Source: Orlajensenia flava (GTDB lineage: Bacteria; Actinomycetota; Actinomycetes; Actinomycetales; Microbacteriaceae). From it: 64,000 nucleotides of DNA. Positions 34,573-42,190 of this stretch are shown piece by piece (the first letter of the stretch is position 1; every line of letters starts with the position of its first letter). Made by a program: the position numbers and the translations under genes. The notes under the pieces were generated by a model. That model saw only the letters and a list, made by a program, of their open reading frames with translations. It was not told where the DNA came from and did no database searches. Location: NCBI RefSeq assembly GCF_004801905.1, contig NZ_SSSN01000005.1:124001-188000 (forward strand), read 5' to 3'.

Positions 34573-35603
34573 CGCTTCGACCCGGTCATCGCCAGTGCCA
34601 CCAGGCGGTCGATCACGTCTGAGAGCGGCATTCCCGCGGCTGCCATCATCCGTGGGTAACGGCTGTACGACGTCAGCCCCGGCAGCGTGTTGACCTCGTT
34701 CAGGATGACGGTTCCCGCGGGGGTGAGGAACATGTCGACGCGGGCGAGCCCTCGGCATCCGAGCGCGGTGTAGACGCCTCTCGCCGTCCGCTGCGCGAGT
34801 GCACGAGCCTCAGCAGAGATGTCGGCCGGAACGATCGGTACGGAGTTGTCGGAGCCGTGCTCCGGCGCCCTCTCCTGATGGATTCTGAAGAAGCCGTGCG
34901 TCAAGGCGATGCGGTCGACCTCCCCGACGATCAGGTCCGCGTCGTTCCCGAGCACCGCGCAGCCGACCTCGCTGCCGAGGACGGTCTGCTCGATGAGCAC
35001 CTTCGAGTCGAATCGCCGCGCCACCTGCAACGCGCTGGCCAGGTCCTGCCTGTACTCCACCTTGGTGACGCCGAAAGAGGAACCCGACCGGGCGGGTTTG
35101 ACGAAGACGGGGTAGTCGAGCGAGTCGGGGTCGACTTCTTCAGAGGAGGTGAGCGTTCGAAACGGCGGGGTCGGGATGCCAGCGCTGCGCGCGACGATGT
35201 AGGCGAGCGACTTGTCCATGCACAGGGCCGAACTCGCGACCCCGCAACCCACGTAGGGGATTCCCGACAACTCCAACAGGCCCTGCACGGCGCCGTCTTC
35301 GCCGGTCTTGCCGTGCAGCACCGGGAACACGACGTCGAGACGGAGCGCCTCGACGTTCCCGTCCTGACCGACGAGGAGCCCGTGCACACTGCGATCGGGT
35401 GAGAGCATGCCTGGCCGAGAGCGGCCCTCATTCAGCTCGGGGCCGTCGCACAGTGACCAAACACCCTCGGGCGAAATGCCTATCCAAAAGGGTTCGTAGG
35501 CGTTTTCGTCGAGGTTCTTCGCGACTTCGCGGGCGGACTTGAGGGAGATGGCGTGTTCTTCAGAACGACCACCAAAGATGATGCCGAGTCTCAACTTAGC
35601 CAC
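34569..35603 (-). CDS. vanA: D-alanine-D-lactate ligase VanA type
   Basis: A 344-residue ATP-grasp ligase that joins D-Ala to D-lactate. It begins LRLGIIFGGRSEEHAISLKS and carries PVLHGKTGEDGAVQGLLELS, VKPARSGSSFGV, then FFRIHQERAPEHGSD and VPADISAEARALAQRTA, then VLNEVNTLPGLTSYSRYPRM. The segment around HQE..PE.GS.N, followed by a VPADIS-type loop instead of the EKY.DG loop of housekeeping Ddl, is what I associate with D-Lac-specific VanA/VanB-type enzymes. The start lies 8 bp inside vanH. Confidence 0.93.
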   Translation of the reverse strand: MAKLRLGIIFGGRSEEHAISLKSAREVAKNLDENAYEPFWIGISPEGVWSLCDGPELNEGRSRPGMLSPDRSVHGLLVGQDGNVEALRLDVVFPVLHGKTGEDGAVQGLLELSGIPYVGCGVASSALCMDKSLAYIVARSAGIPTPPFRTLTSSEEVDPDSLDYPVFVKPARSGSSFGVTKVEYRQDLASALQVARRFDSKVLIEQTVLGSEVGCAVLGNDADLIVGEVDRIALTHGFFRIHQERAPEHGSDNSVPIVPADISAEARALAQRTARGVYTALGCRGLARVDMFLTPAGTVILNEVNTLPGLTSYSRYPRMMAAAGMPLSDVIDRLVALAMTGSKR

Positions 35604-36621
35604 GGGAACTCTCGCTTTCGAAGTTCGAACAATTGATGAGGCCGTTCACGACGGTGTCGCGCAGGGCTTGGTCGGTGTAGTACGCCGAGTGGGGACTGAT
35701 GACCACGTTCGGATGCCGCTGCAGTCGCAGCAGCGCTCGGTCGGCGAGCTGTCGCCCCCGATGGTCGGCGTAGAAGATCGCGTCTTCGCCTTCCACGACG
35801 TCGAGCCCCGCGCCGCCCAGCCGGCCGCTCTCCAGGGCCGCGAGGAGAGCTGCGGTGTCGATGAGCGCGCCGCGTGCCGTGTTGACCACGAAGGCGCCGG
35901 TCTTCATGCGGCCGAGGCGTTCGGCATTCAGGAGGTGGCGGGTGTCGGCGTTCAGCGGTGCATGCAAAGTGACGATGTCGCTGCGCTGCAGCAACTCGTC
36001 GAGCGGAATGTACTCGGCCGGGATCTTCCGGCCGCTGTCGCAAGCGATCACCGGTGAGCCGAAACCGCGGAGCCTCTCGATGACCGCAGCGCCGATGCGG
36101 CCGGTGCCGACGACGCCGACGGTGAGGTCGCGCAACTCCTTTCCCCGCAGTTCGGGCAGCCGAAAGTCGTGGGCATCCGTTCTGCGAAGCATCGACGTGG
36201 CGCGCCGCACCAGCATGAGCATGAGCATGAGCGCGTAGTCCGCGACGCTGTCGGGGGAATAGGCGACGTTCTCCACCGTGATGCCGAGGCTGTTCGCGTA
36301 CGACACATCGATGTGGTCGTAGCCGATGCTTCGCGTGGAAAGGTAGGCGACGCCCATCCGGTGCAGGGCGAGGAGATCTGCATTCTTCACCGGCGTCTTG
36401 TGCCCGACGCTGACGCACCGGCTCCCCCACGCCAAGTCGACATTCGAGGCCGATAGCGCGCTCGCCGTGATCGTGGGCAGAACCCGCAGACCCGGTGCGA
36501 GTTCTCGCATCAAGTCGGCCTCATCGGGCTCGGCACCGTAGACCGTCACGCCGGTCAGGCGCGGTTGCGGCGCTGATGGAACGGATCGAGCCGGTGTTCC
36601 AGCGGTCGTCGGGTTGGGCAT
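35596..36621 (-). CDS. vanH: D-lactate dehydrogenase VanH
   Basis: A 341-residue D-2-hydroxyacid dehydrogenase that reduces pyruvate to D-lactate for VanA. It shows YLSTRSIGYDHIDVSYANSL, ENVAYSPDSVADYALMLMLM, the NAD motif VGVVGTGRIGAAVIERLRGF, NTARGALIDTAALLAALESG (Arg) and a terminal SPHSAYYTD (His). The N-terminal extension of about 20 residues is Pro/Ala-rich. ATG 36621 is the first gene of the resistance operon. Confidence 0.93.
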   Translation of the reverse strand: MPNPTTAGTPARSVPSAPQPRLTGVTVYGAEPDEADLMRELAPGLRVLPTITASALSASNVDLAWGSRCVSVGHKTPVKNADLLALHRMGVAYLSTRSIGYDHIDVSYANSLGITVENVAYSPDSVADYALMLMLMLVRRATSMLRRTDAHDFRLPELRGKELRDLTVGVVGTGRIGAAVIERLRGFGSPVIACDSGRKIPAEYIPLDELLQRSDIVTLHAPLNADTRHLLNAERLGRMKTGAFVVNTARGALIDTAALLAALESGRLGGAGLDVVEGEDAIFYADHRGRQLADRALLRLQRHPNVVISPHSAYYTDQALRDTVVNGLINCSNFESESSRG

Positions 36622-36675
36622 GCTTTCAGCCAAGCGGGACGGGTGTTGCGCACACGTATGCTCATTTCGATATGC

Positions 36676-36689
36676 GAACGATACGTTGG
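36676..36689. promoter_or_regulatory. candidate VanR box upstream of vanH
   Basis: Plus-strand GAACGATACGTTGG carries AACG-ATA-CGTT, a perfect inverted repeat differing by one base from the site before vanR. It ends about 55 nt upstream of the vanH start, where an activator of the vanHAX promoter would bind. Confidence 0.6.
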
Positions 36690-36765
36690 TGGCCCGGTGG
36701 GTTCGGCCCGCGGTCCTTCTCTCCCCAATCGGCGCCGCGTCACGTTCTGGCTCGGCGTAGGAGTC

Positions 36766-37055
36766 GACTTGACGCTTCTGTCGATTCACCGGCATCCGGA
36801 GCGGTGAGGTGACACCACCTGTCGGTTCACCGGCATCCGGAGCGACAGAAAGTGTCAACTCGCTTTCCACACCGACCGAACCTGGTGTGGCGTATAGCGA
36901 GACGGCGGTATCCGTCGGGCGAGTTGACGCACTCTGTCGGTTCACCGGCATCTGCGGCGAGTTGACACTTTCTGTCGATTCATCAACGTTCGCAACGGTG
37001 AGTTGACACCACCTGTCGGTTCACCAGCATCCGGGGCGACAGAAAGTGTCAACTC
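36766..37055. repeat. cluster of palindromic intergenic repeat units
   Basis: This roughly 500-bp gap without a gene holds five direct arms (36766-36787, 36806-36828, 36921-36943, 36959-36981, 37000-37022) of the form GAGTTGACACYWYCTGTCGG, then TTC, and two inverse arms CGACAGAAAGTGTCAACTC (36843-36861, 37037-37055). Loops read ACCGGCATCCGGAG or close variants. Two units are complete hairpins; the others are direct half-copies. Confidence 0.88.
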
Positions 37056-37118
37056 GATTGCGCACCGAGCTAGAACCGGGTGCGGCGCGCGGCCAGCGGA
37101 GCGGCATCCGTCGTCGCC

Positions 37119-38117
37119 TCAGTGGTTCGCGCCGGCGTCCAGGTCGATGCCGAAGAGTCGCCGGGCGTTGCCCTCGGTGAACCGGGCTCGGTCGTCGTCA
37201 GAGTCGAACGCGGCCAGGAATTCCTCGATCTCCGCACGGGTGGGCCGCTGAAAGGGGTAGTCGGTCGAGAACAGCAGCCGGTCGATCGTGGTCGCCGTCA
37301 GCGTGTGCTCGAGCAGCGCCGAGTTGAACATGCCCGAGCTCGTGATGAACACGTTCGACCGCACGTACTCGGATACGGTGCGCTCCAGGCCCGCAGTTCG
37401 GGCGATGCTGTTCACCCGGTCCTGCCAGAAGAGGAGCAGTTCGCCCCAGTGCCCGAGGATGATCTGCAGGTCGGGGTGGCGGTCGAAGGTGCCTCGGGCG
37501 ATGAGCCGCAGCGCCGCCGTGGCGGCCTCGAGGTGCCACCCCCACCCGAACGTCGACAGCGCGAGCTCGGTCAGCTCGTTGAATCCCGAATAGGCGGATC
37601 GGCGGATGGCGCGCGCCGGAATCTGAGGGTGGATGAAGATCGGCTGGCCGAGGGCTGCGGCGGTGGCGAACAGGTCGTCGTAGTGCGGGGCGTCGAGGGG
37701 GATGTCATCCGTTCGTCCGTAGACCATCGCGCCGACGAAGCCGGCCTTCGCGGTGCGTTCCAGCTCGCCGGCGACGGCACTGGGTTCGGCCATAGGAAGC
37801 GTCGCCATGGCACGGAAGCGCGCCGGATTTCTGCGGACAGCGTCGGCGGCGATGTCGTTCAGGTCGCGGCTGAGGGCTACCGCGTCGGCAGGGTCGAGCG
37901 GTCCCGTCGCGGGTGGTGCCACCGACAGGATCTGCATGTCGATGCCCTGCTCGTCCATCGTCGCGATGCGCTGGGCATCGAGGTCTTCGAGCCGCTCGAG
38001 GTTGTCACCCATCTCATTGAGCACCAGGCTGTCGTCTCGGTGCGAGGCGGGCAGCCTCTTCAGCGCTGCCGTCAGCTCGGGCGTCGTCCAATGCTCTTCG
38101 ATGCCGATGACCGTCAT
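37119..38117 (-). CDS. amidohydrolase-2 family protein (ACMSD/resorcylate-decarboxylase-like)
   Basis: A 332-residue metal-dependent hydrolase or decarboxylase. It begins VIGIEEHWTTPEL, with the E-x-H metal motif of the ACMSD/gamma-resorcylate decarboxylase group rather than HxH, then GQPIFIHPQIP, QIILGHWGELLLFWQDRVN and LFSTDYPFQRPTRAEIEEFL with the terminal Asp. This subgroup decarboxylates aromatic acids or cleaves C-C/C-N bonds; substrate unknown. Monocistronic, facing the repeat cluster. Confidence 0.88.
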   Translation of the reverse strand: MTVIGIEEHWTTPELTAALKRLPASHRDDSLVLNEMGDNLERLEDLDAQRIATMDEQGIDMQILSVAPPATGPLDPADAVALSRDLNDIAADAVRRNPARFRAMATLPMAEPSAVAGELERTAKAGFVGAMVYGRTDDIPLDAPHYDDLFATAAALGQPIFIHPQIPARAIRRSAYSGFNELTELALSTFGWGWHLEAATAALRLIARGTFDRHPDLQIILGHWGELLLFWQDRVNSIARTAGLERTVSEYVRSNVFITSSGMFNSALLEHTLTATTIDRLLFSTDYPFQRPTRAEIEEFLAAFDSDDDRARFTEGNARRLFGIDLDAGANH

Positions 38118-38258
38118 AAGATTCCCCTCGACGAGCCGGAGAAGGCGTGAACACCAGCGATCCCGTGACGCGAATCTAGCAAGCTCCGGCCGAACCCGTC
38201 GCCGAGTCCGGATGCGACCATTTCCGACGGTACGCCTAGGGAAGTGGCGACTCGACCT

Positions 38259-38656
38259 TCACGCTCGGGCATCGTCGCGATCGAAGGTGACGAACCGTGC
38301 ACCCGTCTCGACGGCGGATGCGGCGTGCGCGGCGTCGACGACGAGGTTGCCCCGCGCGTCGCCCTCTCGACAGCATCGGTCGAAGGCGTCCCAGTAGCCG
38401 GCCCCGGAGGCGATCACGATCACCCCGCTCGCGCTTCGCAGAGCGGATGCCTGTTCGAGTGCGGTCGTCGTCGGCGTCGGGTCGACGAAGATGCGCGGAT
38501 GCGTCACGACCCGAACGAAGCCGGCGAGCACGGCATCCGTCACGCCGAGAGGCTCAGCATCCGCCACGCCTCCTCGAGCCACTCGGCGAGTTCGGCGTGG
38601 TGCTCGACATTCGTGCGGAAGGCACCGACGAGGACGTTGACATCGATGAGCAGCAT
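38259..38656 (-). pseudogene. VapC-type PIN toxin with a frameshift
   Basis: ATG 38656 opens MLLIDVNVLVGAFRTNVEHH, the start of a PIN RNase (first Asp in LIDVNVL), and continues AELAEWLEEA; the family sequence then resumes one frame over as ADAEPLGVTDAVLAGFVRVV, THPRIF and ends DAAHAASAVETGARFVTFDR. Loss of one base near 38570 explains it. The toxin is inactive unless frameshifting occurs or the base is an error. It starts 1 nt after the antitoxin stop. Confidence 0.85.
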
Positions 38657-38657
38657 G

Positions 38658-38857
38658 TCAATCGCTCATGCGAGCGAGAAGGTCCACCGAGTCGCTGAGA
38701 TTCACGCCGGGCAGGACGCCGCTGCCCCGGTACGGCTCGACCCGAAAGCTCCTCGCTGGCGGTTCCTCGCCAGCTCCTCACGGAGTGCCTGCTCGATGAG
38801 CGAGGTCACGGTGCGCCCCTGGTGATGTGCGCGCTGCTTTGCGGCGACATAGGCCAT
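38658..38857 (-). pseudogene. VapB-type antitoxin, frameshifted
   Basis: One frame gives MAYVAAKQRAHHQGRTVTSL, then IEQALREELAR (ribbon-helix-helix-like N-terminus); the rest is in another frame: RSFRVEPYRGSGVLPGVNLS, then DSVDLLARMSD, ending at 38658. The switch is near 38745. The first residues upstream of AAKQRA also look degraded. With the broken PIN gene this is a dead VapBC module. Confidence 0.75.
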
Positions 38858-38968
38858 TCGCCGCCGTCGAAAGGACTCTGATTCCGATGCCGGAGCTTGC
38901 AGGCAGACACCGCCGAAGCGACGGCTGCGACCTGCCGACGAGTGCGGCGAATGCACGGTGCTGGTCGG

Positions 38969-39859
38969 CTAACCCGCGACGTTGGTGAAGATCGCCTCGT
39001 CGTACGCGAACGTGCTCGGCGTGACCTCCACCTGCAGGCTATTCGGGTCGGCGATCGAGTAGGCGGCGGTCCAGGTCAACGACTGGCCGGGTAGAACCGT
39101 CGAGGTGGGCGGTGCTGGCGTGAGCGCCGCGTTGTCGGAATCGAACACATCGGATGCCGCGACGCCGGCACTGGTGACCGTCGGGAAGGCGAGCACGTCG
39201 AGGTTCTTGGTTGAGCCGTTGACGATGGTGAAGGTGAGGGCGACGTTGCTCGCTTGGTCGGCGCCATAGGCGTACTCGCCCGGCGTGAACGGAGTCGGTG
39301 CCGAAACCGAGATGGTCACGCCGTCCTTGTAGGCGAACGTGTCGCCGAAGTTCGGGTTGACGACCTTCGTGTCCGCAGCATCGGAGTCCGATTCGGCCGC
39401 GTCCGTCGCAGCCGGGGCCGGCTTGCCATCGGTGGTGTCCAAAGCGCTGCTGATCGAGGTGGACACGACCGCGAAGAAGACGACGAATCCGACGATCGTG
39501 CCGACGACCGACAGGACGAGTGCCGTGATCGTGGCCCACTTGCTGCCATTGAGGAAGAAGCCGACGATGGAGAGCACGAAGCCGACCGGGAGGAGGATCC
39601 AGCCGACGATGAGGGCGCCGGGCACGCAGGCGAAGATGAACCCCACGGCTGCGACGACGAGGGCGATGATGCTCAGAACGTGCGGCTTGCGCTTCTCGGC
39701 GAGCGGCGCCGGCGTCGGGGCCGGTACAGCGGGCGCGGCGGGGATGTAGTCGTCCCCAGCTGCTGGTGCTCCGTTTTCGACGGGATGCCAGACGTTGTCG
39801 GTGCCGAGGTAGTGGCCGTTGACGACGTCCCCTGGCTTGTAAGCGGTGTCTTCACTCAT
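38969..39859 (-). CDS. DUF4190/DUF4352-like membrane-anchored protein
   Basis: A 296-residue protein. Residues 1-60 are a proline-rich cytoplasmic segment. Three hydrophobic helices follow (VLSIIALVVAAVGFIFACVP, ALIVGWILLPVGFVLSIVGF, TITALVLSVVGTIVGFVVFF), then an acidic linker and an extracellular immunoglobulin-like DUF4352 domain (VALTFTIVNGSTKNLDVLAF, then LPGQSLTWTAAYSIADP). This is a common Gram-positive surface architecture with no known function. ATG 39859. Confidence 0.8.
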   Translation of the reverse strand: MSEDTAYKPGDVVNGHYLGTDNVWHPVENGAPAAGDDYIPAAPAVPAPTPAPLAEKRKPHVLSIIALVVAAVGFIFACVPGALIVGWILLPVGFVLSIVGFFLNGSKWATITALVLSVVGTIVGFVVFFAVVSTSISSALDTTDGKPAPAATDAAESDSDAADTKVVNPNFGDTFAYKDGVTISVSAPTPFTPGEYAYGADQASNVALTFTIVNGSTKNLDVLAFPTVTSAGVAASDVFDSDNAALTPAPPTSTVLPGQSLTWTAAYSIADPNSLQVEVTPSTFAYDEAIFTNVAG

Positions 39860-40126
39860 ATGCTGTGTTCCTTTCGATGTGCATGCATCGGTCGTCGTGC
39901 CGGTGCAGGTCGCATCCGTTCGCCGCTCGATTGTCGGGCGGCGCGAGTCGGCGACGAGGGTTGGCCCAGACTGACCAGAAGGCGCGACCTTCCCCGATTC
40001 GGCGGCGACTCGTCCATCGTGCCCGAATCGCGAGCGTGGCTTCTAGACCTCTTTCGGGGGCGGTGCCAAGGTTTCGGAGGCGGTGCGATGCGCGCATCGA
40101 CCCGCTGTTCAACCCGACCAACCGAA

Positions 40127-40498
40127 TCAGCGGCACGCGCTGCGAGAGCCCGCGGTTGGGGCCAACCGTGCGCTGCAGCTGAGGGAACCGCGTCGGAAGC
40201 CGCCCGCAGCCGTGATCCGCAGGGTGGAGGCGGCTCCCGCGAGAGCCGTCGAGTCCTCGACGAGCCCCGCCCGGCGCAATCCCTCGACCGCCGTGTGCGT
40301 GCTCTGCACGGTGATGCGGGAGCGCCGGGCGAGTTCGCTGAACGAGATTCCCGGCGCCGAGCGGAGGTGCCCCATCAGGGCGTACCCGCGGATCGAGAGC
40401 TCGAGAGTGCTCAGCAGCCCCGCCAGCTCCGCTTCGTGCGCGCGCGCGATCGCCAGCAGAGCGATCGTCAGGCTGAACGGCGGCGGCGCGTCGGGCAT
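40127..40498 (-). CDS. MarR-like winged-helix protein, C-terminus degraded
   Basis: 123 residues. The middle reads SIRGYALMGHLRSAPGISFS, ELARRSRITVQSTHTAVEGL and RRAGLVEDSTALAGAASTLR, a MarR-type winged helix. After RITAAG the sequence becomes Arg/Ser-rich and lacks the usual dimerisation helix, so a frameshift or truncation near 40200 is likely. Its start region overlaps the broken HEPN gene end. Confidence 0.55.
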   Translation of the reverse strand: MPDAPPPFSLTIALLAIARAHEAELAGLLSTLELSIRGYALMGHLRSAPGISFSELARRSRITVQSTHTAVEGLRRAGLVEDSTALAGAASTLRITAAGGFRRGSLSCSARLAPTAGSRSACR

Positions 40499-40878
40499 GC
40501 CCAGATTCTGAGCTTCGGGATGCCTGCGTTTCGGCCCTCGGTTCGAACCGACGACCGTGCGGCGGACCGTGCGCCGATAGTCGTCGCCTCCTTCAGCTGA
40601 GCAGTGACTGCCGGCGAACTGCGTGCGTGGTCGTGAGCGATGAAGGTGCGGGTGGCGCGGATGCCCGGCCAGTCGACCGACGCATGGCTGTCCCGAAAGC
40701 TCGCCGGCAGGCGATCCGCCGCCGTCGACAGATCCATGACGACCGAGCGGGCAATTCGTCGCTGGTCATCATCATCCGGGTCGAGGAAGCGAGCGCGGCC
40801 GCGCGAAACCACGCGGGCGGCGGTGACACTGAAGCGGCGGATGTCGTCGAGGATGGCGGCCACCCGTGACGGGATCAT
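40468..40878 (-). pseudogene. HepT-like HEPN protein, C-terminus lost
   Basis: The N-terminal 100 residues (VAAILDDIRRFSVTAARVVS, then VMDLSTAADRLPASFRDSHA and PGIRATRTFIAHDH) match the HEPN fold of HepT toxins, with the R-x(4-6)-H motif in RATRTFIAHD. The expected tail is replaced by Ser/Ala/Thr- and then Arg-rich sequence, so the gene is probably truncated by a frameshift after the motif. Paired with the broken MNT antitoxin upstream. Confidence 0.6.
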
Positions 40879-40890
40879 CGTGCCTCGCGC

Positions 40891-41354
40891 TCATAGCGGA
40901 ATCGACTCGCGCCGGATCCGGTCGATCGCGTCGCCCTCGCCACGGTCGGAGATCACGTCGACGGGGCTGCTCAGCAGCGCCTCGGCCTCCGCCATGAATC
41001 CTGCCAGGTCGAACAGTGAGGTTCGGGGTCCCGGTTGGACGAGGAGGTCGACATCCGAATCGGCGTCGGCATCACCGCGGGCGACCGACCCGAACACGCG
41101 GAGCTCGGTGAGTCCCCGTCGAGCCGCAGCGCTGAGCAGGGCGGAACGCTGGCCGCGCACGCGCGCCACAGTGGGCACCCGGAGTGCACGGTCCATTCGC
41201 TCGAGTGTCTCAGCGTTCGGTTTTCGATGCCCGAGCTCGTACGCCGACACGTTCGGCAGGGGCACTCCCGCCTTTGCGGCGAGTTCGCGCTGAGTCAGGC
41301 CGGCGGCGATCTTCGGGCGCGCAGCGTCTCCGCGAGGGTTGGTGAGCTGGGCAC
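40891..41354 (-). pseudogene. HTH-MNT nucleotidyltransferase antitoxin, frameshifted in the HTH
   Basis: From GTG 41354 the frame reads PSSPTLAETLRAR, then a stop; the next frame carries KIAAGLTQRELAAKAGVPLP, NVSAYELGHRKPNAETLERM (XRE HTH) and the nucleotidyltransferase LRVFGSVARGDADADSDVDL, LVQPGPRTSLFDLAGFMAEA. One base is missing near 41300. A translation restart at GTG 41265 would give only part of the HTH. Domain layout matches the two intact HTH-MNT copies at 51 and 57 kb. Confidence 0.75.
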
Positions 41355-41361
41355 GTCGCCG

Positions 41362-41377
41362 GTATAGCGCGCTATAC
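41362..41377. promoter_or_regulatory. 16-bp perfect palindrome, probable autoregulatory operator
   Basis: GTATAGCGCGCTATAC is a perfect palindrome 8 bp upstream of the GTG of the HTH-MNT gene. TATA-containing and centrally placed in the promoter, it is the likely binding site of the module's HTH. Confidence 0.65.
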
Positions 41378-41446
41378 GGCTCAGCGATCGGGACGGCCCC
41401 TGGTCAGGTCTGATTAGAAGCGTTCTATCAGGTCCTGTTCGTGACC

Positions 41447-42190
41447 TCACGAAGTCGGCGGTTCCTGGCCGAGCACGCCGACGACCCCGGACCGTGCATC
41501 GACAGCCCGCCCGCCGGTTCCCGGACCAACCAGCCGATTCTCATATGCCCAAATCAGCACATGTATCCGGTCGGGCACGTCGAGCTTGGCCAGGATCGCC
41601 TTGATGTGGGTCTTCACAGTGTTGCCGGTGAGAAACAATCGCCTGCCGATCACCTCGTTCGACGCGCCGGTCGCCAGTGCCAGCAGAACGTCCCGCTCCC
41701 GCGGCGTGAAGGGCGCCAACAGCACCTCGGCATCCGCGGTTTCCGCGGTGCGCCTCGCGAAGCTCGTCAGTATCGCGACGGCGTGAGGCGCGAGCACCGA
41801 GTCGCCCGCGTGTACAGAGCGGATGCCGGCAGCCAACTGCCCGGCCGACACGTCTTTCAGCAGGAATCCGCTCGCTCCCGCCCTGATCGCCGCCACGACG
41901 TACTCGTCGATGTCATAGGTGGTCAGCACGATCACCCGCACTCCCGCGTGAGCGGCAAGCAGCTGCCGCGTGGCGGCGATGCCGTCGAGGTTCGGCATCC
42001 GAATGTCCATCAGCACGACGTCGGCTGGGTGGGCGTCGGCTATCGCCAGCAACTCGCGTCCGTCCGAGGCTTCCGCCACCAGAGTGAGGTCGTCGTGAGC
42101 CTCGATCATGATGCGGATGGCCGAGCGGATCAACGGCTGGTCATCGGCCACGATCACGCGGATGGGTCGGCCAGGCTCAACCGTAGACAC
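41447..42190 (-). CDS. NarL/FixJ-type response regulator
   Basis: A 247-residue regulator. The receiver has IRVIVADDQPLIRSAIRIMI, the phospho-acceptor Asp in DVVLMDIRMPNLDG and the Lys in GFLLKDVSAGQLAAGI. The LuxR HTH is FTPRERDVLLALATGASNEV, then FLTGNTVKTHIKAILAKLDV. GTG 42190 (STVEPGRPIRV) overlaps the kinase gene by 14 bp. Partner of the sensor kinase upstream; the divergent membrane-protein gene is a likely target. Confidence 0.9.
   Translation of the reverse strand: MSTVEPGRPIRVIVADDQPLIRSAIRIMIEAHDDLTLVAEASDGRELLAIADAHPADVVLMDIRMPNLDGIAATRQLLAAHAGVRVIVLTTYDIDEYVVAAIRAGASGFLLKDVSAGQLAAGIRSVHAGDSVLAPHAVAILTSFARRTAETADAEVLLAPFTPRERDVLLALATGASNEVIGRRLFLTGNTVKTHIKAILAKLDVPDRIHVLIWAYENRLVGPGTGGRAVDARSGVVGVLGQEPPTS

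Noticed and set aside
36766-37055. CRISPR array or attachment site
   Set aside because: Arms alternate in orientation and spacing is irregular; the same palindrome appears alone elsewhere.
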